Positions 52,046-60,008 of a stretch of DNA of 64,000 nucleotides are shown here, piece by piece; position 1 is the stretch's first letter, and each line of letters opens with the position of its first letter. Made by a program: the position numbers and the translations under genes. Origin of the DNA: Bernardetia sp042180575 (lineage in GTDB: Bacteria > Bacteroidota > Bacteroidia > Cytophagales > Bernardetiaceae); contig NZ_CP170094.1 of the NCBI RefSeq assembly GCF_042180575.1, forward strand, positions 2,170,001 to 2,234,000. The letters are read 5' to 3'. The notes beneath the pieces were generated by a model. It was not told the DNA's origin. It did no database searches and saw only the letters and a program-made list of their open reading frames with translations.

Positions 52046-52068
52046 TTTTTTACACTATTTTTACACCA
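52046..52068 (+). repeat. Putative attR direct repeat
   Basis: 23-bp sequence identical to 37272-37294 except for one base (core ACACTATTTTTACACCA). An 11-bp partial copy (TTTTTTACACT) recurs at 52226, near sucD. Confidence 0.55.
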
Positions 52069-52171
52069 GAGTTATTCAGCGAAATAAAACTAGAAAAATT
52101 AAAACTAGCTAGTGAGCTAAAAACGGCTTATAAACTATATTTAGAGAGTTTTTCTAAAAAAAAACGTAATT
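52069..52171 (+). pseudogene. Unstarted protein-like remnant after the right repeat
   Basis: The frame FTPELFSEIKLEKLKLASEL-KTAYKLYLESFSKKKRN ends at TAA 52169-52171 but has no start of its own. It reads like the C-terminal end of a helical protein cut off by the element. It lies just upstream of sucD. Confidence 0.3.
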
Positions 52172-52259
52172 AAATTTAAAGACAATACTATTTTATCAAA
52201 ATAAAAGGTATTTTTGTCTATATCATTTTTTACACTCACAAAAAATCAATATACAGACT

Positions 52260-53147
52260 ATGAGCGTACTTGTAAATAAAGATTCTAGAATTATTGTTCA
52301 AGGTTTTACTGGAAAAGAAGGTTCTTTCCACGCAGAGCAAATGATTGAATACGGAACAAATGTAGTAGGTGGAGTTACACCTGGAAAAGGTGGAACTTTC
52401 CATTTAGGTTTGCCTGTCTATAATACAGTTCTTGATGCTGTTGAAGATGCAAAAGCTGATACTTCAATTATTTTTGTTCCCCCTGCATTTGCTGCTGATG
52501 CTATTATGGAAGCTGCTGATGCTGGAATTAAAGTAATTATTGCGATTACAGAAGGAATTCCTGTACAAGATATGGTAAAAGCAAAGGCGTATGTAATGGA
52601 CAAACAAGATTGCCGTTTGGTAGGTCCTAACTGTCCAGGGGTAATTACACCAGATGAAGCAAAAGTAGGTATCATGCCAGGGTTTGTATTCAAAAAAGGT
52701 AAAATCGGAATCGTCTCTAAATCAGGTACATTGACGTATGAAGCTGCTGACCAAGTAGTAAAAGCAGGTTTAGGTATTTCTACAGCTATCGGAATCGGTG
52801 GTGACCCAATCATCGGAACAACTACAAAAGAAGCTGTAGAACTTTTAATGAATGACGATGAGACAGAAGCAATTATCATGATTGGTGAAATTGGTGGAAA
52901 CTTAGAAGCAAATGCTGCTCGTTGGATTAAAGAAACAGGCAATAAAAAACCAGTTGTTGGTTTTATTGCTGGACAAACAGCTCCAAAAGGAAAACGTATG
53001 GGACACGCAGGTGCAATTATCGGAGGTGCAGATGATACAGCCGAAGCAAAAATGCGTATTATGCGTGAATGTGGAATCCATGTAGTAGATTCTCCTGCAA
53101 ATATTGGAAAAACAATGAAAGATGTTTTAGAAACAGCTAATGCTTAG
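52260..53147 (+). CDS. sucD: Succinyl-CoA ligase, alpha subunit
   Basis: 295 residues. CoA-binding Rossmann domain MSVLVNKDSRIIVQGFTGKE, GGVTPGKGGTFHLGLPVYNT and LVGPNCPGVITPDEAKVGIM; then VSKSGTLTYEAADQVVKAGLG, GIGGDPIIGTTTKEAVELLM and the active-site His in KRMGHAGAIIGG. It forms the alpha subunit of the TCA-cycle enzyme making ATP or GTP from succinyl-CoA. The beta subunit gene is not next to it, which is common in Bacteroidota. A strong terminator follows. Confidence 0.97.
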   Translation: MSVLVNKDSRIIVQGFTGKEGSFHAEQMIEYGTNVVGGVTPGKGGTFHLGLPVYNTVLDAVEDAKADTSIIFVPPAFAADAIMEAADAGIKVIIAITEGIPVQDMVKAKAYVMDKQDCRLVGPNCPGVITPDEAKVGIMPGFVFKKGKIGIVSKSGTLTYEAADQVVKAGLGISTAIGIGGDPIIGTTTKEAVELLMNDDETEAIIMIGEIGGNLEANAARWIKETGNKKPVVGFIAGQTAPKGKRMGHAGAIIGGADDTAEAKMRIMRECGIHVVDSPANIGKTMKDVLETANA

Positions 53148-53171
53148 TTTTTACAAACAAATTTTTATCAA

Positions 53172-53212
53172 AAAAGAGAGACTGTCCTTTTCGGACAGTC
53201 TCTCTTTTTTTG
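53172..53212 (+). terminator. Rho-independent terminator of sucD
   Basis: AAAGAGAGACTGTCC, loop ttttc, GGACAGTCTCTCTTT and a long T-run. Confidence 0.92.
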
Positions 53213-53316
53213 TTTTTTTTGGAAATATTAGCAATGATGGAAAAATCATAAAGACTAGACCAACTAAAAATAGTTTCTATGTATAGAATGTTTTCCATTT
53301 ATCACTTGTAATTTCT

Positions 53317-53652
53317 CTAGGCTTTTTTTACGAATTCAGATTTTAGAGCCATACTTCCAAACCCAGTAATTTTGCAATCTATATTGTGGTCACCTTCTAC
53401 AATTCTGATATTTTTGACTTTTGTACCTGCTTTTATAGGTTTTGGTGCGCCTTTAACTGGCAAATCTTTCACAATCACAACATCATCTCCATCTTGTAGA
53501 AGATTTCCGTTGGCATCTTTTACTGTTTCCTCTTCTTCTTTTACTTCCTTCGTTTCATTCGGATTCCATTCAAAAGCACATTCAGGACAGTTATATAAAT
53601 CATCACTTACAGCATATCCATACGGACAAGCACAACTTGGGCATTTTTGCAT
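53317..53652 (-). CDS. PhnA-like zinc-ribbon protein
   Basis: 111 residues. An N-terminal zinc ribbon (CPSCACPYGY ... YNCPECAFEW) is followed by the PhnA domain (KDANGNLLQDGDDVVIVKDL, IKAGTKVKNIRIVEGDHNID, CKITGFGSMALKSEFVKK). Despite the name, most members are not phosphonoacetate hydrolases, and the biochemical role is unsettled. Single gene. Confidence 0.93.
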   Translation of the reverse strand: MQKCPSCACPYGYAVSDDLYNCPECAFEWNPNETKEVKEEEETVKDANGNLLQDGDDVVIVKDLPVKGAPKPIKAGTKVKNIRIVEGDHNIDCKITGFGSMALKSEFVKKA

Positions 53653-53829
53653 TTCTTAAAATTTTTAGGGATTACTAGACGTTTTTTTATTTATCCCAAA
53701 TTTACACCATTTTTTGGTTTTGTGTTTCAGTTTTTACCTTATAAAAAAGAGTTTTTAGGTAAAGAGCAATTCAACCTTTCATAAAATCACACACAGCAGA
53801 CTCCTAAAAAGCAATTTTTCTAAATAAAA

Positions 53830-53862
53830 ATGTCATAACTCTAATTTAGAATTATGACATTT
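53830..53862 (-). terminator. Terminator of the Spy-like gene
   Basis: ATGTCATAACTCTA pairs with TAGAATTATGACAT (one mismatch); the minus-strand transcript ends here, 33 bases after the stop at 53895. Confidence 0.7.
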
Positions 53863-53894
53863 TTTATTATTTAGTTCGGAAGACAAAATTAAGA

Positions 53895-54569
53895 TTAATG
53901 CTCAATAGGAGGATTAATATCTTTTACTTCTCTTTTAGGCTGTCCATGTTTACCTTTTTTGTGATTGCCATGTTTACCTTTTTTCTCTGCTTTTATTTGT
54001 TCGTATTTAGCAAACTGTTCACTTGAAAGAATAGATTTTAGTTCAGTTTCGAAGGCTGTTTTGATGGCTTTTCGTTCTATTTTATCTACTTTTTCATCAT
54101 CTCCCTTGTCTTTGGCTGCTTCTCTTAATGCTTGCATTTTAGTCATTTTCGTAACTAAGGCAGCTTTTACTTTTGTAGCTTGTGCATCACTCAAAGAAAG
54201 TTCTGTTTTCCATTTTTCTACACGTTTTTCGGCTCTTTTATTTGGGTCTTTGTGTTCTGCATGCAAGGCTTCTGCTTTTTTGCGTTGTTCTGGAGTTAAG
54301 ATTTTATTTACCTCTGCTCTAAACTCCTCTCGGTTGGCTTTTCTATCAGCTTTACTTTTTTCTTTTTTCTTCTCATGAAGAGCTTTTATTTGTTCTACTT
54401 GAGCATCAGAAAGACCAAGTTCTGTTTTCATTTTTTCTAACCTTGCTTCGTGATTGTCGTGTTTTCCATGTCTGCCTTCATGTTCTTGTGCAAATGAAGA
54501 AACTGAAAAAGCAAAGAATAAAGTGAAAGCAAGAGTGAATGATAAAGCGATTTTTTGAATATTTTTCAT
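53895..54569 (-). CDS. Periplasmic Spy/CpxP-like LTXXQ-repeat protein
   Basis: 224 residues. A signal peptide (MKNIQKIALSFTLAFTLFFA) is followed by two helical repeats each with an LTXXQ-like motif: LGLSDAQVEQIKALHEKKKE with ILTPEQRKKAEAL, and LSLSDAQATKVKAALVTKMT. The tail is rich in Lys, Gly and His. The fold is that of the Spy/CpxP envelope-stress chaperones. His-rich ends suggest metal binding, which is not proved. Single gene. Confidence 0.78.
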   Translation of the reverse strand: MKNIQKIALSFTLAFTLFFAFSVSSFAQEHEGRHGKHDNHEARLEKMKTELGLSDAQVEQIKALHEKKKEKSKADRKANREEFRAEVNKILTPEQRKKAEALHAEHKDPNKRAEKRVEKWKTELSLSDAQATKVKAALVTKMTKMQALREAAKDKGDDEKVDKIERKAIKTAFETELKSILSSEQFAKYEQIKAEKKGKHGNHKKGKHGQPKREVKDINPPIEH

Positions 54570-54867
54570 AATTGATTGAAATTTAAGATTAAATTATTTT
54601 TTGAAATATAATTTTAGTGAATAGATTTTGAATACTTACACAACATTTTTTCTGTTGTTTTATTGGTTGGTATTCGTAAGGTTAGATACAACTAAAAAGT
54701 GAAGGTTTAATTTGATTTTTTCTTTTATGATTTATTTAGAAATTTCACTTTTCTATTTTCACTTTTCGTAGGATTAGATACAACTGAAAAAGGAAGGTTT
54801 AATATAAAAATCAAAAACCCTCAGAAATTTCAAAAATTCTTAGGGTTTAAAAAAAGTTTGATAATTT
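54570..54867. repeat. Two 37-bp direct repeats and a terminator hairpin
   Basis: Positions 54675-54711 and 54777-54813 share CGTA..GGTTAGATACAACT-AAAAA..GAAGGTTTAAT with few differences. The hairpin AAACCCTCAGAA/TTCTTAGGGTTT (54815-54848) follows. The arrangement may mark a short duplication or two binding sites. Confidence 0.5.
54815..54848 (-). terminator. Terminator hairpin, AACCCT family
   Basis: AAACCCTCAGAAATTT and AAATTCTTAGGGTTT, downstream of the YiiX-like gene on the minus strand (stop at 54868). Confidence 0.6.
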
Positions 54868-55602
54868 TTATTTTACAAAAATAAGCTCATCAGATTCGAA
54901 AACAGCAGCAGGAGAAATCACTCTTTCATTAAGTTGAGCAGGAGAGATTTTATTACCATATCGTTCTTTCATTTTATCTTTTACAGTTTTACTATTCAAA
55001 TCAAAACTAGCTAGTTTCTCTAGTTTTCCTACTTCAATATCTAAGGCTTCTTTGTATATTTTCCAAACCAACTCAGAACAGTAAATTCTTTCATCAGACC
55101 ATTCAAAATATAAATCGTAGTTTTTGCCTACTAAATTTTCTCCCACACCTCTCATTTTCTGTATGGCTTCATCTGTCAAAATCTCATCAGCATTTTTTAA
55201 CCGTTTTACGACAAAATGAGCATTCTTACCTCGTTTTACCCATTCTTTTAAAGGTGTAAACTTTACAGGTTCGACGGCTTCTAAAACCACAAAATTATCA
55301 CTCTTGCTGCCATTTTTCTTAACTTTAAAAATAATTCCGACGTGGCTATATTTTGATTTTGTAGCCAGTTGAATTGCTTTACTTTGTGAAGATGTAGAAG
55401 TTTGAAAAATAATATCACCTTCTTTTAGAACTTTTGTAGATGACGAGTTTTCTACATTTTGTTTTTGAGTTTCTGTTTTTTCTTCTAACTTATTTACAAC
55501 TATTTCTTTTTGAATTTCAGTCTTTGTTTCTGTTTTTTCAGAATGACAAGATAGAAATAATAGGAATAGGCTGCATAAATAAAGATTTTTTGAGAGAATC
55601 AT
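54868..55602 (-). CDS. YiiX/YebB-like permuted NlpC/P60 lipoprotein hydrolase
   Basis: 244 residues. A lipoprotein signal (MILSKNLYLCSLFLLFLSC, Cys about 19) precedes a linker and the papain-like domain. LKEGDIIFQTSTSSQSKAIQ and SKYSHVGIIFKV carry the catalytic His, and DERIYCSELVWKIYKEAL carries the catalytic Cys. The circular permutation with His before Cys is typical of YiiX. It probably cleaves an amide bond in an envelope substrate, perhaps peptidoglycan or lipid. Specificity is unknown. Confidence 0.85.
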   Translation of the reverse strand: MILSKNLYLCSLFLLFLSCHSEKTETKTEIQKEIVVNKLEEKTETQKQNVENSSSTKVLKEGDIIFQTSTSSQSKAIQLATKSKYSHVGIIFKVKKNGSKSDNFVVLEAVEPVKFTPLKEWVKRGKNAHFVVKRLKNADEILTDEAIQKMRGVGENLVGKNYDLYFEWSDERIYCSELVWKIYKEALDIEVGKLEKLASFDLNSKTVKDKMKERYGNKISPAQLNERVISPAAVFESDELIFVK

Positions 55603-55812
55603 AAATTATAAAATAAGTTTTTTATTTGCTCTCTTGGATTCAACCTGTTTTAGAGAGTTCTATTTTTGATGTATTTTGTCTTGTTGAAAGTTATTTGTAA
55701 TAGTAGCCATTTTGGAATTATTATTTGTACTTGAAAACAGAAAACCTATTCTCTCAAAAAAGAAAGAATAGGTTTGATTTATATTTCTGACACTTGGAAA
55801 GTATCAGCTATA

Positions 55813-57273
55813 TTAAATCCATTTCACTGTAAAATCAATAAGTGTCTGAACTTCTGATTTGTAAGGAGGATACATCAGTTGAGGTGCGCTAAAACGAGTT
55901 GGTTGTTCCAAAACAGCACGCTCATTAGAAAATGACCTAAACCCAAAAATACCATGTGCTTTTCCAATTCCACTATGATTAACTCCACCAAAAGGTAAAT
56001 TATGTTGGAAATAATGAATAACAGTATCATTAATACAAACTCCACCCGAAGAAGTAGAAGCAAGTACATTATCAATCGTCTTGCGTTCTTGTGAGAAAAG
56101 ATACAATGCCAAAGGTTTGTCTTTTTTATTGATTAAATCTAGTGCATCATTTAGATATTTGTAACGAATAACTGGCATAATAGGACCAAAAATTTCTTGT
56201 TGCATTACTTCTGAGTCCAATGGAACTTCTGACATAATCGTAGGAGCAATATAACGCTGCTCTTCTACCACTGTTCCTCCTGTATGAATAACTGCACCCT
56301 GTCCTTTTGCTTTACCAATAAGCTCAACCAGCGTTTTGTATTGTTTTTCATTAATAATGCGTGCATAATCTGGAGAATCCAAACGCTCGCCAGAAGATTG
56401 TCCATAAAACTCACTCAAATATTTGAGCATTTGTTGGATAAGTTCGTGTTCGATGTCTTCATGAACTAATACATAATCAGGAGCAATACAAGTCTGACCT
56501 GCATTTAAAAATTTACCCCAAACGATTTTCTTAGCTGCTTCTTTAATATTTGCTGTTTCATCAACAATAACTGGCGATTTCCCACCTAATTCAAGTGTTA
56601 CAGAAGTCAAGTTTTCGGCTGCTGCTTTCATAATTACTTTTCCTACGGCTGTACTTCCTGTAAAGAAAATATGGTCAAATGGTTGCTCTGTCAAATATTT
56701 AGAAACTTCTACTTCGCCTTCCACAAAAGCAACTTCATTTTCAGCAAACACTTCTTTAATCAGTTGTGCCATAACTGTATTAGTATTTGGCGTATATTCA
56801 GAAGGTTTCAAAATAACGCAGTTTCCTGCTGCAATCGCCGAAACAAGAGGAATTAAGATTAAATTTACTGGGTAATTCCAAGGTGCAATAATCAAACAAA
56901 CTCCTTTTGCTTCGTAACGAATATACGATTTTGAACCTAAAAGAGCCGTCGGAGTGCTTACAGATTCGTCTTTCATCCATTTCTCAAGATTCGAAACAGC
57001 ATGTTTTATTTCGTTTGAAGTAGGATAAATTTCTGATAAATCTGTTTCGGCTTCTGGTTTTCCAAAATCTTGACGCAAAGAATGATGAAAAGCTGCACGA
57101 TAATTAAAAAGTGCATCTTGTAACCTTTTTAGTTTTTCGATGCGTTCTTTTGTTGTTGTTTTGGCTACTGCCCAACGGTTGTTTTGTTGTGCTTCAAAAA
57201 TTTGGTCTATTTGTGTTTTGAAATTAGTTTCTGTATTTGATGAAGAAACGGTTTCGGCTTGAATTTCGCTCAT
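55813..57273 (-). CDS. Aldehyde dehydrogenase family protein
   Basis: 486 residues. Cofactor-binding and catalytic motifs: KGVCLIIAPWNYPVNLILIP, KPSEYTPNTNT, FFTGSTAVGKVIM, the general base Glu in TLELGGKSPVIV and the nucleophile Cys in NAGQTCIAPDYVLVHE; the C-terminus has LPFGGVNHSGIGKAHG. The form GQTCIAPDYVL is that of class 3 (fatty aldehyde-type) dehydrogenases. It oxidises aldehydes to acids with NAD(P)+. Single gene between two hairpins. Confidence 0.95.
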   Translation of the reverse strand: MSEIQAETVSSSNTETNFKTQIDQIFEAQQNNRWAVAKTTTKERIEKLKRLQDALFNYRAAFHHSLRQDFGKPEAETDLSEIYPTSNEIKHAVSNLEKWMKDESVSTPTALLGSKSYIRYEAKGVCLIIAPWNYPVNLILIPLVSAIAAGNCVILKPSEYTPNTNTVMAQLIKEVFAENEVAFVEGEVEVSKYLTEQPFDHIFFTGSTAVGKVIMKAAAENLTSVTLELGGKSPVIVDETANIKEAAKKIVWGKFLNAGQTCIAPDYVLVHEDIEHELIQQMLKYLSEFYGQSSGERLDSPDYARIINEKQYKTLVELIGKAKGQGAVIHTGGTVVEEQRYIAPTIMSEVPLDSEVMQQEIFGPIMPVIRYKYLNDALDLINKKDKPLALYLFSQERKTIDNVLASTSSGGVCINDTVIHYFQHNLPFGGVNHSGIGKAHGIFGFRSFSNERAVLEQPTRFSAPQLMYPPYKSEVQTLIDFTVKWI

Positions 57274-57303
57274 AATGTTTTAATATTGTAAGAATTTCCA
57301 AAC

Positions 57304-57337
57304 AAACCCTAAGGGTTTTCAGAAACCCTTAGGGTTT
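57304..57337. promoter_or_regulatory. AAACCCTAAGGG hairpin between divergent genes
   Basis: AAACCCTAAGGG and CCCTTAGGGTTT form a 12-bp stem, as at 19807. Here it lies between two divergent gene starts, where a terminator is not expected. It may be a mobile repeat or a regulatory palindrome. Confidence 0.5.
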
Positions 57338-57351
57338 AACTATTTTTTTCT

Positions 57352-58179
57352 ATGAAAAATAAAATATATTCTTTTTCTGCCTTTGTGTGTCTGTTATTAT
57401 GTGTTTTTGCGCTTAGTTTGTCAGTTCCCGTTTTGGGACAACAAACAGAAGCTCAACTACTAAGATACGAACTTTTCGAACATAAGCTGTTCGTCATGCA
57501 TAATAACTCTACAAATAAAACGGATTCGATGGCTTATCGTTTACTTTTTCCAAAAAATTATGATAAAAACAAAAAATACCCTTTAGTTTTGTTCCTTCAT
57601 GGCGCAGGCGAACGTGGGGATAGTTCGCTTACAGTCAAGCATATAGGAGCGTGGGCATTGCAAGAAAAAAACAGAAAAGACTATGAATGTTTTGTACTTG
57701 TGCCTCAATGCGAAAAAAATAATAAATGGGTAGAAGTAGATTGGTCGGCAGATTCGCACAATCAACCTAAAGAAATGAGCAAGTATATGAATTTGACGGT
57801 TGAGCTTTTGGAAGAATTAGAAAAAGAATTACCAATAGATTCGACTAGAATTTATCTCACAGGTTTATCTATGGGAGGATATGGAACGTGGGATTTGGCT
57901 GCTCGTTTTCCAAACAAGTTTGCAGCTATTGTTCCTATTTGTGGAGGTGCAGATGAAAAAACGACTGATTCTTTAAAAAATATGCCGATTTGGGCTTTTC
58001 ATGGCGCATTAGACCAAACCGTAAAACCACAACGCAGCCGAAATATGGTAGAGGCTCTAAAAAAGACAGGGAATAATGATATTCATTATACAGAATATGA
58101 GAAAGTCAGACATGGAAGTTGGAAACCTGCTTATGAAGATGAAAAGATGTGGAAGTGGCTTTTTGAGAAGAGTTTGTAA
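57352..58179 (+). CDS. Secreted alpha/beta-hydrolase (esterase/peptidase-like)
   Basis: 275 residues with a signal peptide (MKNKIYSFSAFVCLLLCVFA). Oxyanion region LVLFLHGAGERGD, nucleophile elbow TGLSMGGYGTWDLA (Ser), acid in HGALDQTV (Asp) and base in VRHGSWKPAY (His). This pattern is that of LpqC/feruloyl-esterase-like and prolyl-oligopeptidase-like secreted hydrolases. Substrate unknown. Confidence 0.88.
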   Translation: MKNKIYSFSAFVCLLLCVFALSLSVPVLGQQTEAQLLRYELFEHKLFVMHNNSTNKTDSMAYRLLFPKNYDKNKKYPLVLFLHGAGERGDSSLTVKHIGAWALQEKNRKDYECFVLVPQCEKNNKWVEVDWSADSHNQPKEMSKYMNLTVELLEELEKELPIDSTRIYLTGLSMGGYGTWDLAARFPNKFAAIVPICGGADEKTTDSLKNMPIWAFHGALDQTVKPQRSRNMVEALKKTGNNDIHYTEYEKVRHGSWKPAYEDEKMWKWLFEKSL

Positions 58180-58308
58180 AAAATATATACGAAATACATT
58201 TTAAACACAGAGTTCGCAGAGAACACAGAGAAATAAAATTTAGAGGAACTTATGCAACTACATTTTTTCAATAAAATACTTGTCATTCAAAAAATAATTA
58301 TTTGATTT

Positions 58309-58770
58309 ATGCGCTTTTTACTCTTGTTTTTTTCCTTTTTCTTGGTATCAATGTCTTGTGTTTTTGCTCAAAGACCAAATATTAGTCATTTGAAATTCTA
58401 TAAATGCGACTATTCAGATACAACTTCTTACTATGCAGTTTTATCTTCTGGTAGCAAAACAGAAACAACTGAAATTTGGGGTATAGATAAAAGCCTTTTA
58501 GATAGTTTGCCTTCACTTAGTGAAATGAAACTTGACTTAGAAGAAGTTACAACTAATGCGAAGTTATATTTAGAAAATCGGTATTATTCTCCAAACTCAA
58601 GTAAGGAGTATATTCTAACGGAAATAAGTTTTGAAAGAATAATTTTTAAAGAAGAAGGAAATAAAAACTGGGTAATAATTGCAAAGTTTGTGTACGATGA
58701 AAGAGGATTTTATCAATATGTTCCTATTTTATTAGATGGAAGAATTATTTTGAGTAAGTGGTTAAAATGA
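58309..58770 (+). CDS. Small secreted protein of unknown function
   Basis: 153 residues. Signal peptide MRFLLLFFSFFLVSMSCVFA; the mature part (QRPNISHLKFYKCDYSDTTS) is beta-rich. No motif recognised. Stop TGA. It is probably cotranscribed with the next gene, 32 bases away. Confidence 0.6.
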   Translation: MRFLLLFFSFFLVSMSCVFAQRPNISHLKFYKCDYSDTTSYYAVLSSGSKTETTEIWGIDKSLLDSLPSLSEMKLDLEEVTTNAKLYLENRYYSPNSSKEYILTEISFERIIFKEEGNKNWVIIAKFVYDERGFYQYVPILLDGRIILSKWLK

Positions 58771-58802
58771 AATACTAAAGCAAAAAAAACAGTTTATCTA
58801 AA

Positions 58803-59510
58803 ATGAAAAATAATTTACTCTGTCTAGTTCTCTTTTTTACTTTACTTTCTGTTGCATTTATTTCAAAAACACAATCTGAAAAAGCACTTCAAAATCACTT
58901 AGTTTCTATTGAGAAAGCAATCAATTCTAGTTCGGTGGATACTTTGTTTTTAGATTTTTATCTTGAAGAAGAGCTTGTACAACTAACTACATTTTATAAA
59001 AATGATTTACTTCTCAAAACTCAAATTAGTTTTGTCAATCAGCCCAAGAAGCGAGTTATTTATTATTTTCCTACAAATGAAAAAACTATAAAATCTAAAA
59101 TTTGCTACATCAAAGAGTTTGATACAATTACAAATACTACTTTTGTAGAAATAAAATACTGGAAAGATAATTTGTTGAATCCTACAAAAATTAAAGAAGA
59201 AAAGGTAGAAGAGTTTTTGAAAATTTCGGAAACAGAAAAATGGAGAATTACAGATTTAGAACAAGCTATTTTCTTTAAAAAGATTTATCGTCTAAGAAAA
59301 GTAAAAGCAGAAATTATAGAAATGTCGGAGTGGGAAATTATAGCTTGTGGGTTTGTTACTGTTTTTGAAACTTATAAATTTAAGCTAATTGAGAAAAGCA
59401 ATGAAGTAGAAACTATTTTTCTTGGCGTGGTCATGTGTCCAGATTTTAAAAAAGAGGGCTTTTTTGAAGAAGGAAAATTATATAATAGACTTTATTACGA
59501 TAATTTTTGA
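58803..59510 (+). CDS. Secreted protein of unknown function, possibly truncated by the IS
   Basis: 235 residues. Signal-like N-terminus MKNNLLCLVLFFTLLSVAFI; mature part begins about residue 24. No domain recognised. The stop TGA (59508-59510) lies 16 bases inside the transposase coding region of the next element. A protein-like frame after the element (61679-61786) may be its former C-terminus. Confidence 0.55.
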   Translation: MKNNLLCLVLFFTLLSVAFISKTQSEKALQNHLVSIEKAINSSSVDTLFLDFYLEEELVQLTTFYKNDLLLKTQISFVNQPKKRVIYYFPTNEKTIKSKICYIKEFDTITNTTFVEIKYWKDNLLNPTKIKEEKVEEFLKISETEKWRITDLEQAIFFKKIYRLRKVKAEIIEMSEWEIIACGFVTVFETYKFKLIEKSNEVETIFLGVVMCPDFKKEGFFEEGKLYNRLYYDNF

Positions 59511-60008
59511 TAGGTTATTCTTGTCTTTACCCTTAAATTATGAATACCACACGCAATTTCCATGACTTGGTCTCTTACCTCTTCTCCCCACAATCGGATT
59601 TCATCTAAGACAATTCTAAGTCTTTTTACTCCTGCTATGCTGTGTTCTGCACGTACTCTACGACTAGACTTTTTACTATTTTCAGCCTTGTCCTGCTCCG
59701 ATAATTCTTTTCCTCTAGGCTTTTTTTTGGGTTGCTCAATAAGGACACCTTTAGGTCTATGACCTTGATAACCAGTATCTTGATGAAGAATAGTTCCCTC
59801 AGGAAAGGTAATATCATCTTCTTCTAATAAACGTTTATCGTGTACTTTTCCTGTTTCTGTATCTCCTAAAAAAACTACCTCTTGATGTTTATCTGTAACT
59901 AAAGTATTTTTTATAGTGTGCTTTTTTTTTTCCACTATATACTTCTTTTTGAGCTTTGTAATCGGAGGGACGAGGAATTTCACGTTCGCTTCCATCTATC
60001 CATAACTC
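59495..60008 (-). pseudogene. IS5-like transposase, C-terminal half (interrupted and frameshifted)
   Basis: The C-terminal DDE part is visible as HTIKNTLVTDKHQEVVFLGD, FPEGTILHQDTGYQGHRPKG and RVRAEHSIAGVKRLR. Two frames are needed: from the junction it reads MDGSEREIPRPSDYKAQKEV, then shifts at a run of ten A (59931-59940 on this strand) into the main frame. Its N-terminal half lies at 61185-61617, separated by another IS. Confidence 0.8.

Larger units (their letters stand above)
37272..52068 (+). mobile_element. Candidate integrated accessory element (about 14.8 kb)
   Basis: It is bounded by near-identical 23-bp direct repeats at 37272-37294 and 52046-52068 (22 of 23 bases equal; shared core ACACTAT-TTTACACCA with one A/T difference). 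A tyrosine recombinase starts 3 bases after the left copy. Cargo comprises nucleotide-metabolism-like genes, a UGA=Gly plasmid replicon, a CBASS operon and a mobilisation module. Housekeeping genes lie on both outer sides (AraC/SDR and sucD). The boundaries are inferred from the repeats. Confidence 0.65.

Noticed and set aside
37272..52171. A plasmid-borne tRNA-Gly with anticodon UCA that could decode UGA
   Set aside because: I looked for a cloverleaf with a TTCGA/GTTCA-type T-loop and a TCA anticodon in the element and found none. The only tRNA seen is tRNA-Asn at 7469.
52418..52942. Leftward 174-residue frame opposite sucD
   Set aside because: Shadow of the strongly conserved sucD gene.
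58203..58235. Repeat-like ACAGAGTTCGCAGAGAACACAGAG stretch after the esterase gene (shown here in part)
   Set aside because: A common short intergenic motif in many bacteria. A single copy in the window gives no basis for a feature.
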